Assembly: GCF_003259435.1 (NCBI RefSeq)
Contig: NZ_QLMA01000005.1
Location: 574,001-638,000 of the forward strand
Source of the DNA: Chitinophaga dinghuensis
Lineage (GTDB): Bacteria; Bacteroidota; Bacteroidia; Chitinophagales; Chitinophagaceae
DNA length: 64,000 bases
Direction of reading: 5' to 3'
Shown here: piece after piece, positions 57,456 to 64,000 of the stretch
Layout of the letters: every line of letters begins with the position of its first letter
Position numbering within the stretch: the first letter of the stretch is position 1
Position numbers and translations under genes: made by a program
Notes under the pieces: model-generated
The model's input: the letters and a program-made list of their open reading frames with translations, nothing else
What the model was told of the DNA's origin: nothing
The model's database searches: none

Positions 57456-57573
57456 TGTAAGAAATTACGCGAGGCTAAAATAATGTATTTGCGCCCATTT
57501 TGCAACGTGTCTCATTACATCACCTACGCAATGCTAACTTGAGCCTGCATACAGTAATGCGACATTTAGTTCC

Positions 57574-58140
57574 TTACGCTTCAATATTTGCCGCCAGCAA
57601 CCTTTCCCTCACTTTAATCAGACCATTCTGAAATTCAGTCAATCTATTCCGATTAAATATAATTAGCTCCTTATCTTCCTCAGATAAAAAAACTACTTCT
57701 TCCAGGAACGCTACAAAACAGGCTTTAAAAACAATTATGCTTTCTTTCAGGTCGTGAAACAAACACCTGGTATCCATATCCAGGTAAATACTCTCGTTAC
57801 TATACGTTTCCAATATTTGTTCTGACAATACTAATGTTCGGATTCGAAGATCCTTTTGCACGCTTCTGTCAGCCTTGCTGGATACAGCCTGATGAATAAG
57901 TTCTTTGATTTGCTGAATGTTGGTAATCACCTTCTCAACAATACCAATCTGCCTTGTTTGTAACTCAAATTTAATCGAACTGATTTTCCTTTTTTGTTCC
58001 AGCTCAAATTTCAGTTTTTCCAATTCAAGCGCCATATTACCATTGTTTTTACTAGCGCTTCTGGCAGAAATTAAACTGACAACTCCTACAATACAAGAGG
58101 TAAAAGATGTAATAATTGCAATCAAAATCGGGGATTCCAT
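57574..58140 (-). CDS. Membrane-anchored coiled-coil protein (188 aa)
   Basis: The ATG at 58140 starts a single N-terminal helix (MESPILIAIITSFTSC...VSLIS); upstream in-frame starts exist at 58164 and 58215 without improving it. Residues 35-70 form a coiled coil, and a helical domain fills the rest. No enzymatic motif was found. The role is unknown. Confidence 0.65.
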   Translation of the reverse strand: MESPILIAIITSFTSCIVGVVSLISARSASKNNGNMALELEKLKFELEQKRKISSIKFELQTRQIGIVEKVITNIQQIKELIHQAVSSKADRSVQKDLRIRTLVLSEQILETYSNESIYLDMDTRCLFHDLKESIIVFKACFVAFLEEVVFLSEEDKELIIFNRNRLTEFQNGLIKVRERLLAANIEA

Positions 58141-58289
58141 TATGGTGGTTTTTGTTTTTAGCATGAATCTTTTAAAAATCCCAGTAGGATATCCACCATA
58201 ACAATTAATAAGCAATGGGGTTCAAATAAAAGTGGAGATAATTGAAAATAAAATGGTCCTCTTCCGAGCGCCTTTTTCCGCCAACTATA

Positions 58290-58907
58290 TCAATCGGCGC
58301 TTTTGTCGATCTGTGGCTTATATCCTGCCATGAATGTATTGACAACAGAACGGGGCGTAAGCACCTCAACAGTCCGGCCAGGCACAGCCTCTTCATTGCT
58401 GTCATAACCATATGGTGTCCAGTGGTAAAGTCTGCCATAAGAGAGGAGATAGCATTCTTCTTCCTCAATAATAATCACGCCGTCAGGTAGCTTCCCAATC
58501 TGATCCGTATAAGTTACTTTCTTACCGCTCATATCTATTCGTTCCATATGAATAATGTCATCAATTGCTTTAACAGATGTTTTCATATCAAAACCGTATT
58601 GAGGGTTACCTTTTAGCCAATATTCTTTAAAGCGGATATAGTCTTTATATCTGCATTGAAAACAAGGCCTGTGCCCTGCAGAAAACGCCGTTGCTTCGTC
58701 AAGAAAAAAAAGTTCTGTCCAGCGATTGGGTTGCATGATCTCCCGATGCCTGCCCCTGAACGAAAGCATGCATGTAATCCAAGCTTTAATTTTAAATGCT
58801 CTTACTATTTCAGTTCCAATATGTATAACGCCACGATTGCCAAGCCAGGCGCCGCGCGCTTTAGTTTTGATAATACTGCCATTGGGAGAAACACGATTCT
58901 GCAACAT
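58290..58907 (-). CDS. Protein with an Ada-N-like cysteine motif (205 aa)
   Basis: Residues about 41-90 resemble the zinc-binding N-terminal domain of Ada. A Cys46 lies where Ada has its methyl-acceptor Cys38, then FRGRHRE, then EATAFSAGHRPCFQC with Cys82 and Cys85 like Cys69 and Cys72. The fourth zinc ligand (Cys42 of Ada) is replaced, so zinc binding is doubtful. It starts 20 bp after the MGMT gene on the same strand, so the two form an operon. The function as a repair or sensor partner is inferred from weak similarity and position. Confidence 0.7.
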   Translation of the reverse strand: MLQNRVSPNGSIIKTKARGAWLGNRGVIHIGTEIVRAFKIKAWITCMLSFRGRHREIMQPNRWTELFFLDEATAFSAGHRPCFQCRYKDYIRFKEYWLKGNPQYGFDMKTSVKAIDDIIHMERIDMSGKKVTYTDQIGKLPDGVIIIEEEECYLLSYGRLYHWTPYGYDSNEEAVPGRTVEVLTPRSVVNTFMAGYKPQIDKSAD

Positions 58908-58927
58908 TTTAAATGCGATTATTTTGT

Positions 58928-59593
58928 CTATAAAGTAATTTTACTGGTTTCCCATGCAAGAATTTTCTCTTTCACCTCCGTTCCCCAAAAATATCCGTTA
59001 AAGCCTCCATCAGTATGAATCACTCTGTGGCATGGCAGCAAGTAGCTGATGGGATTGCTACCAACTGCTGTACCAGTAGCTCTCGCATTTTTGTTTGAAC
59101 CACCTATTTGGCCATAAGTAGTGAATCCTCCGAATGGAATGTGACTCAGTTTTTCCCAGATCTCCAATTGGAATTTAGTTCCTTTTAAATGCAACTGAAG
59201 CGGCAATTGTAACTGAGGATTGTTCATTGATTGTAAGGCAGCTTCGTGAAATGGAGCCGCCTTTTCTATCAGCGGATTTCGTGGAAATCTTCTTTTAAGA
59301 TCCTCGAGTGCCGATATGCGATCGCTAAAATCAAATCCTAAATAACAAAGTCCTTTGGAAGTACTCGCAACAAGAATGTCGCCAAACAAAGACACAGCGC
59401 GCTCGTAGGTAATTGTCTGATCTTCATCACCCGGCATCCAGGCCTCAATCTTAATATTATCGGGCTTGGTCAGCTGAGTGTTATGCAGCCGATGGCGCAT
59501 TTCATTTTTATCCTTGACATTTGTTTTATAATCTTCCGGAAACATCACCGTTTGAATGAAAGCGTGCTGAGAATTAGTTGTTCTATTTTTCAT
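58928..59593 (-). CDS. ogt: Methylated-DNA-protein cysteine methyltransferase (221 aa)
   Basis: The catalytic motif is LLPCHRVIH with the acceptor Cys188. The preceding segment has FGGFTTYGQIG and RATGTAVGSNP, with the conserved helix-turn-helix and the Arg finger of MGMT proteins. N-terminal SLFGDILVAST is the usual first strand. The first 60 residues are an uncommon extension. The enzyme removes alkyl groups from O6-alkylguanine by suicide transfer. The gene begins a minus-strand operon with the Ada-N-like gene and has its own TAnnTTTG promoter. Confidence 0.9.
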   Translation of the reverse strand: MKNRTTNSQHAFIQTVMFPEDYKTNVKDKNEMRHRLHNTQLTKPDNIKIEAWMPGDEDQTITYERAVSLFGDILVASTSKGLCYLGFDFSDRISALEDLKRRFPRNPLIEKAAPFHEAALQSMNNPQLQLPLQLHLKGTKFQLEIWEKLSHIPFGGFTTYGQIGGSNKNARATGTAVGSNPISYLLPCHRVIHTDGGFNGYFWGTEVKEKILAWETSKITL

Positions 59594-59614
59594 AGCTTTT
59601 AATATTTCTTATCG

Positions 59615-59646
59615 CAAAACTACTTTGGGTATAAACTATATTCAAT
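59615..59646 (-). promoter_or_regulatory. Candidate promoter of the MGMT gene
   Basis: On the minus strand TAGTTTTG (59615-59622) matches TAnnTTTG, with ATTG at 59643-59646 as the -33 element and a spacer of 20 bp. Confidence 0.55.
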
Positions 59647-59811
59647 CCGAAAATTGCGGTTTCCTTTAAATTAACACTTATATAGATAGTTCCCTGGAAA
59701 CATTTGCTTTTTGAACTCCAAAATTCAGAGGCAATAACTTTTCTATTAAGGTCAACATCCAGTTTTAAACACAACACAAAAATAAAATAAATCTAAACCG
59801 CAAGGATCGGA

Positions 59812-59842
59812 TTTTATAGCGATATAACGCAGACTACTTTTG
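59812..59842 (+). promoter_or_regulatory. Candidate promoter of the SnoaL-like gene at 59889
   Basis: TTTT at 59812-59815 and TACTTTTG at 59835-59842 are separated by 19 bp. The start is 46 bp beyond the -7 box. With the minus-strand promoter nearby it forms a divergent pair. Confidence 0.6.
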
Positions 59843-59888
59843 TTTCATCAAACGAGTAAAAATTGCTAACAATTTAAAACCTGAAAAA

Positions 59889-60350
59889 ATGGACAAGCAA
59901 AAAACAAAAGAAGAGCTGAACAAGGAAGTAGTTGCCCGCTGGTTCGCTGGGTATTGGGGTAAAAATCCAGACCTTGCAGTCATCGATGAAATCGCTGCGC
60001 CTGATATGACATTCGCGTATTCGCTGCATAATCCACTTCAAGGTCGCGAAGACATCAAATCCTTCATTATTGATTTTCGCAAAGCATTTCCAGACCTCGG
60101 CTTCTGGGCTGTAACCGACCTGATCGCTGAAGGCGATTATGTAGTTGGACAATGGGAAGGCGGCGGTACCCATACCGGCGAAGCTTATGATGGCTTTTCA
60201 ATTGGTAACCTACCTGCCGCTACCGGAAAACAAATGCACTTCACTGGTACATCAGTGTTGAAAGTTGTTGATGGCAAAGTAGTAGAAGAACGCGGCCTCG
60301 ACGATGGTCTTACAGCCTTAATTCAATTAGGCTTAATTAAAACTGTTTAA
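59889..60350 (+). CDS. SnoaL-like ester-cyclase-type protein (153 aa)
   Basis: The pattern is typical of SnoaL-like NTF2 proteins: ARWFAGYWGKNP, then IDEIAAPDMTF, then GREDIKSFIIDFRKAFPDLGFW, then VVGQWEGGGTHTG and VLKVVDGKVVEERGLDDG. In such proteins the pocket binds small ligands or catalyses aldol-type cyclisation; here the substrate is unknown. It is transcribed alone and closed by a strong terminator. Confidence 0.86.
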   Translation: MDKQKTKEELNKEVVARWFAGYWGKNPDLAVIDEIAAPDMTFAYSLHNPLQGREDIKSFIIDFRKAFPDLGFWAVTDLIAEGDYVVGQWEGGGTHTGEAYDGFSIGNLPAATGKQMHFTGTSVLKVVDGKVVEERGLDDGLTALIQLGLIKTV

Positions 60351-60366
60351 GGGAAATCTTCTACTG

Positions 60367-60396
60367 AAAAAGGCCGGCATAAGTCCGGCCTTTTTT
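60367..60396 (+). terminator. Terminator after the SnoaL-like gene
   Basis: AAAAAGGCCGG (60367-60377) pairs with CCGGCCTTTTT (60385-60395) around a seven-base loop, followed by T. Confidence 0.9.
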
Positions 60397-60527
60397 CAAT
60401 AAATATCTTTAAAAACCTGTATGCTGTATAGAAAGTTGATTATAGTAAACCATAGCGAAAAAGCGCAATTATCGGGTTTCCCACTGTATCCATATTTAAG
60501 ACCTTTGTTAAAGAAAATTACTAAATC

Positions 60528-61283
60528 ATGGAGATGCAATTTAAAAATATATTGGCGATCATAGATCGTGCTGCTGAAAGCGCCGATACCAATACCTCCC
60601 TATTTCAAAACAAAGAGAGTATTACATCTGAAGACAGGCAATCCTTTGAAGAATGGGCCGGAAAATCTTTCGGGTGTATAAAGGAGATTATTTCTATCGG
60701 ATATGGTAAGCGACAGGTTGCATTTAATCCATTTGCTAATGGTAGTTCTTCTTCTCCGGAATCGATTATTATTTCAAGGTTTGATGAGGCGAACTGATAC
60801 GAGATCTCTTATTCGCTCGAAAACACCTTATATGGTCAAATCATTATTGCATCCACCGAATCAGGGATCTGCTATCTGGTTTTTTTCAGTGGCACGGAGG
60901 CAAAGGCGCAGGCGGTATTGCAAAACGAATTTCCTGGCTCCATCATCACGAAACAAAGGAGGGCAGTGCAAATCAGTGCTTTGGAATATTTGAATGGAAG
61001 TGGCAGTAGCAAGGTTCACCTCCATGTAAAAAGCTCACCAGCCAATTTGAAGATATGGCAAATGCTGACAAAGGTTCCATATGGCAAACTAATTTCTTAC
61101 GGAACATTGGCAAAAGCGACAGGGCACACCGCGCAGGAAATTGGAATCGCAATGGGCGATAATCGCATTGCCATGCTTATACCTTGTCATCGCGTAATAA
61201 AATCAACCGGGGAATTAGGGCAATACCATTGGGGACAAAAACGCAAACGGGCAATGATTATAAAAGAGGCGATGATACTCTAA
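60528..61283 (+). pseudogene. Ada-like (AraC-MGMT) paralogue interrupted by a TGA stop
   Basis: The frame from ATG 60528 stops at TGA 60795-60797. The same frame continues directly as a complete MGMT half: YSLENTLYGQIIIASTESG, then VPYGKLISYGTLA, then LIPCHRVIKSTGELGQ, with acceptor Cys at codon 61195. Before the stop the sequence is a shortened, degenerate AraC-like stretch (FEEWAG...GYGKRQ) similar to the intact paralogue at 62878. One nonsense change therefore splits the gene. The downstream half has no ATG near its start; a TTG at 60918 gives a truncated form. Expression of a working protein is doubtful. A natural two-gene arrangement is the alternative. Confidence 0.65.
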
Positions 61284-61344
61284 AACTTACTTGTCGGGAG
61301 CATTAAGGAACCTAACAACATGATGAAACTATAAATCAGTCATA

Positions 61345-62052
61345 ATGGAAGAGCATAAAAAGTCTTTGAGTAACATAAATAATCGCATATCGGAAAAAAC
61401 GCGCATAGAAGCAATAAGTGACGGAACATTTGCGATCATCATTACACTATTGGTGCTTGAAATCCATCGCCCGGCAGCTATTGAAGGAACAATGGGACAC
61501 GAATTATTAAAAAACTGGCCATCCTATCTTGCTTACGCTGTTGCCTTTATCTATGTCGGTGTAATCTGGCTCAATCATCACTACATGTTCCTGCGTTTGA
61601 AAGAAACAGATCCTACCTTCAACTGGATGAATCTTGGAGTACTTGGAGCCTCCTCATTAATTCCTTTCCCAACAGGCGTACTCGCAGACGCCTTTAAAAC
61701 TGGCAACCTGGAGGATCAGAAGGCATCAATTGTATTGTACGCTGTCATTGGTGGTTTAATGACTCTTTCCTGGGTTCCCCCCTGTTTATACCTCAGCAAA
61801 AAAACCAACCTGCTGAAAGACGAAGTTGCTCCGGATACTTTTAAAGGAGATGTCAAAAGACCGCTCACAGGCACTGTATTCTATATTATCGGTGGGTTGT
61901 TCGGATGGTTCATACATCCGGCAATAGCAGTGTTCATTTTCACATTACTGATATTGTTTTATGCATGGAATAGCCAGGGGTTAAACCCACAGTTTAAAAA
62001 AATAATGACATTCAAAAATGAAAGAAAAACACGAAAACATACTGCCAGTTGA
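61345..62052 (+). CDS. TMEM175/DUF1211-type potassium-channel-like membrane protein (235 aa)
   Basis: The signature RIEAISDGTFAI lies at about 20-31; the usual Phe before SDG is Ile here. Six membrane segments can be traced: about 27-45, 58-78, 92-112, 130-152, 178-195 and 197-217. Bacterial TMEM175 proteins are potassium channels. Its end overlaps the AlkB gene by 35 bp, so the two are co-translated. Confidence 0.85.
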   Translation: MEEHKKSLSNINNRISEKTRIEAISDGTFAIIITLLVLEIHRPAAIEGTMGHELLKNWPSYLAYAVAFIYVGVIWLNHHYMFLRLKETDPTFNWMNLGVLGASSLIPFPTGVLADAFKTGNLEDQKASIVLYAVIGGLMTLSWVPPCLYLSKKTNLLKDEVAPDTFKGDVKRPLTGTVFYIIGGLFGWFIHPAIAVFIFTLLILFYAWNSQGLNPQFKKIMTFKNERKTRKHTAS

Positions 62053-62614
62053 TGGGGAGATATATTTGTTCCCCGCACTATTTGACGATTCAACAAGTGC
62101 TGAACTGTTTGATTTGTTAATGCAAAATATTCAATGGAAGCAGGAACCGGTAAAAATTATGGGGCAGGAAATTATGCAGCCTCGGCTGACCGCATGGTAC
62201 GGTGATGAAGGGCAGTCATATAGTTATACCGGAATAACAATGCATCCATTACGGTGGACCAAGGAGCTACTGTTCATAAAAAAAGCAGTGGAAGATGTAT
62301 CGGGAGAATGCTTTAACAGCGCCCTCTTAAACCTGTATCGGGATGGGAACGACAGTGTAGGATGGCATAGAGACAACGAGAAGTCGCTTGGGATTAATCC
62401 TGTAATCGGATCGGTAAGCCTGGGTGAAAGCAGGGAGTTTTCTTTGAAACATTACAAGGAGAAAAAGTGGAGAAGAAAAATCATGTTGGACAATGGCAGC
62501 CTCCTCTTAATGAAAGGTGAAACACAACATAAGTGGTTGCACAGCATACAAAAAAATACTGCAATCACTAAACCTCGTATCAACATTACTTTCCGAACGA
62601 TTAAAGAAGTGTAA
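62018..62614 (+). CDS. alkB: AlkB-type DNA dioxygenase (198 aa)
   Basis: This is an Fe(II)/2-oxoglutarate oxygenase: His117 and Asp119 in GWHRDNEKSLG, His175 in HKWLHSI and Arg187/Arg193 in KPRINITFR, matching AlkB. N-terminal features LFPALFDD and PRLTAWYGDEG are also typical. It directly reverses N-alkyl lesions such as 1-methyladenine and 3-methylcytosine. The start overlaps the preceding channel gene by 35 bp. It is part of the alkylation-repair cluster. Confidence 0.9.
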   Translation: MKEKHENILPVDGEIYLFPALFDDSTSAELFDLLMQNIQWKQEPVKIMGQEIMQPRLTAWYGDEGQSYSYTGITMHPLRWTKELLFIKKAVEDVSGECFNSALLNLYRDGNDSVGWHRDNEKSLGINPVIGSVSLGESREFSLKHYKEKKWRRKIMLDNGSLLLMKGETQHKWLHSIQKNTAITKPRINITFRTIKEV

Positions 62615-62877
62615 TTACATCATTGACAAATCAATCCTCAAATACGGGTCGAACCTAATTCGACCATCATCTAAAAGCCCTCCACCACCGGTATACCGCT
62701 GATCGTGGAAATGCTTAACGCCATATAAACTATACTCTTTGCATAGAGGTATGATGGATTTTAAAACATTAATAAGCCCCCCGTTGCTATTAATCGGTAT
62801 TCATTAAAATCGCAAGATTCGGATTGCAGGCTTTAGATAATGCTGGTAACTTCAGTAAAATAATCAAGTTTTAAACA

Positions 62878-63756
62878 ATGGAAACACAAGAGGAATATGA
62901 CTATAACAGGGTTGCAGCGGCCATTAGCTTTTTTAAAGAAAACTACCGGTCACAACCCAAGCTGGAAGATGTTGCAGATCATGTGCATCTCAGCCCATTT
63001 CATTTCCAGAGAATGTTCCAGAATTGGGCTGGCGTTACACCCAAGCAATTTTTGCAATACCTGACTGCGGGATATGCGAAAGAAATGTTGAAGACAACAA
63101 AAATGAGCTTGTTTGATGCCGCTTTTGAAGTGGGATTATCAAGTACCAGCAGATTGCATGACCTTTTTATAAAAATTGAGGGAATGACACCCGGAGAGTA
63201 TAAGAATGGTGGTGAAGAACTCAAAATCAATTATTCATTTGCCGATAGCCCTTTTGGTGAAATACTGGTTGCCTCCACTTCAAGAGGAGTATGTCATATG
63301 TCGTTTGTCGACAATAACCATCAAGAAGCGCTGGAAGGTCTCAAAGCTGTTTTTCCTAATGCACACTATTGCCAGGTAGTAGACATGATCCAGCAAAACG
63401 CACTGTTCGTCTTCACGCAGGATTGGAGCAAGCTCGATGAAATAAAATTGCATTTGAAAGGAACAGACTTCCAGATTAAAGTATGGGAAACCTTACTGAA
63501 AGTACCTACTGGCGGATTTACTACCTACGGCGATTTAGCCGCAAACGCAGGTTACGAAGGCGCTTCGAGAGCTGTAGGAACGGCAGTTGGCAATAACCCT
63601 GTTGCTTTTCTTATTCCCTGCCATCGGGTAATCAAATCTACCGGAGAAATAGGACAATATCATTGGGGCGCCGTAAGAAAAAATGCTATCATCGGTTGGG
63701 AAGCATCTCGTCAGGCTATTACTATCGCAAAAACGCCTCAAACAAAAAGAGATTAG
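62878..63756 (+). CDS. ada: AraC-MGMT fusion (Ada-like without the N-terminal Ada domain), 292 aa
   Basis: Residues about 10-112 are an AraC-type DNA-binding domain (LEDVADHVHLSPFHFQRMF, then AFEVGLSSTSRLHDLF, then EGMTPGEYK). Residues about 118-285 are an MGMT with the motif FLIPCHRVIKS and acceptor Cys248. The zinc-binding methyl-phosphotriester domain of E. coli Ada is missing; a similar module appears separately at 58290-58907. The fusion can repair O6-alkylguanine and may control the repair genes. The symbol follows domain similarity only. Confidence 0.9.
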   Translation: METQEEYDYNRVAAAISFFKENYRSQPKLEDVADHVHLSPFHFQRMFQNWAGVTPKQFLQYLTAGYAKEMLKTTKMSLFDAAFEVGLSSTSRLHDLFIKIEGMTPGEYKNGGEELKINYSFADSPFGEILVASTSRGVCHMSFVDNNHQEALEGLKAVFPNAHYCQVVDMIQQNALFVFTQDWSKLDEIKLHLKGTDFQIKVWETLLKVPTGGFTTYGDLAANAGYEGASRAVGTAVGNNPVAFLIPCHRVIKSTGEIGQYHWGAVRKNAIIGWEASRQAITIAKTPQTKRD

Positions 63757-63825
63757 GTTTCTTAATCTCCTTCCGCTAATAATTGAATTCAAATTTTGTG
63801 CAAATAAAAAAGGCCCTCTTTGAAG

Positions 63826-63857
63826 TGCCCCCAAAAGTTTAGACACTTTTGGGGGCA
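63826..63857. repeat. Palindromic hairpin at the IS end
   Basis: TGCCCCCAAAAGT (63826-63838) pairs perfectly with ACTTTTGGGGGCA (63845-63857) around the loop TTAGAC. The first half begins the probable terminal inverted repeat of the element. The hairpin may also terminate transcripts entering the element. Confidence 0.7.
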
Positions 63858-63862
63858 TTTTT

Positions 63863-64000
63863 ATGAGTGCAAGAAAGAAACACAGTTTTGCCTTTAAGGT
63901 AAAAACAATCAGACTAGTGGAAAAGGGTCAGAGCATTATGTCCACATCGGATGACCTGGACATAAGCCCTTCATTACTATTAAAATGGTGGGATTACTAT
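63863..64000 (+). CDS. IS3-family transposase OrfA, 5' part (partial)
   Basis: The ATG at 63863 is in frame with 46 codons to the window edge: KKHSFAFKVKTIRLVEKGQS, then a helix-turn-helix with SPSLLLKWWDYY. This is the usual start of IS3-family OrfA proteins, which bind the IS ends. The frame runs off the right edge. Confidence 0.8.
   Translation, partial: MSARKKHSFAFKVKTIRLVEKGQSIMSTSDDLDISPSLLLKWWDYY

Larger units (their letters stand above)
63826..64000 (+). mobile_element. Left end of an IS3-family (IS150-like) insertion sequence
   Basis: The terminal sequence TGCCCCCAAAAGTTTAGACA resembles ends of IS150-group IS3 elements, followed 17 bp later by a transposase reading frame. The exact boundary is uncertain by a few bases. 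The right end lies outside the window. Confidence 0.75.

Noticed and set aside
59583..59777. Minus-strand 64-codon ORF upstream of the MGMT gene
   Set aside because: It overlaps the promoter region, has no motif and lacks good coding character.
60703..60993. Plus-strand 96-codon ORF in the Ada-like pseudogene
   Set aside because: Its translation has no known motif and it overlaps the MGMT frame, which is clearly the conserved one.

Overview
The window looks like chromosomal DNA of a soil-type member of the Bacteroidota, most like the Chitinophagaceae (Chitinophaga or a close relative). The signs are a gliding/T9SS-type metalloprotease with a C-terminal sorting domain, a DUF5686/carboxypeptidase-regulatory outer-membrane protein, signal peptides ending in 'AQ', several -7 boxes of the Bacteroidota form TAnnTTTG instead of E. 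coli -10 boxes, weak Shine-Dalgarno sequences, and a lipoprotein GH30 glycosidase. The genus is an inference from gene content. No rRNA, tRNA or CRISPR array was recognised.

Layout. (1) 1-17.3 kb: one long plus-strand run of tightly spaced genes. Seven uncharacterised proteins without signal peptides come first: a 506-aa and a 303-aa protein coupled by ATGA overlap, a 1330-aa giant, a 484-aa Ig-like beta protein, two tandem 142-aa paralogues and a 164-aa protein with a CheD-like Cys/His pattern. They are followed by a single-module polyketide synthase (fatty acyl-AMP ligase-KS-AT-KR-ACP-TE) and an aspartyl beta-hydroxylase-like gene, and a strong terminator closes the run. (2) 17.3-28.7 kb: ordinary accessory genes, including a DnaJ-like membrane protein, a BD-FAE-like esterase, two retropepsin-like proteases, an S41 peptidase, an M1-like peptidase, two divergent AraC regulators and an ABM monooxygenase. 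(3) 28.9-31 kb: an AAA ATPase/TOPRIM (OLD-like) protein, a candidate defence gene. (4) 31.3-39 kb: a secreted M43 metalloprotease, a polytopic membrane protein and a DUF5686 protein. (5) 39.1-43.2 kb: a three-gene operon (membrane protein, SH3 plus trypsin-like peptidase, exported protein).

(6) 43.4-50 kb: the most striking accessory block. A minus-strand operon encodes a TIR protein, a SLOG nucleotide-sensor protein, a small membrane protein and a second TIR protein. A divergent TIR-pYEATS fusion and a 750-aa MORN-like/helical-repeat protein lie beside it. I infer a nucleotide-signalling anti-phage locus: the TIRs would consume NAD and make a signal, SLOG would sense it, and the membrane protein would act as effector. 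(7) 50.1-57.5 kb: a 7TM-DISM receptor fused to an IS1595-type transposase zinc ribbon, a beta-barrel protein, a GH30 glycosidase with a trefoil tail, an internally duplicated helical protein and an AraC/NTF2-like pair. (8) 57.6-63.8 kb: a DNA-alkylation-repair cluster with an MGMT plus an Ada-N-like protein, a nonsense-interrupted Ada-like paralogue, AlkB and an intact AraC-MGMT protein, interspersed with a SnoaL-like protein and a TMEM175-type channel. (9) From about 63.8 kb the left end of an IS3-family element runs off the window.

Functions come from motifs read by eye and remembered family features. No database or structure search was run.
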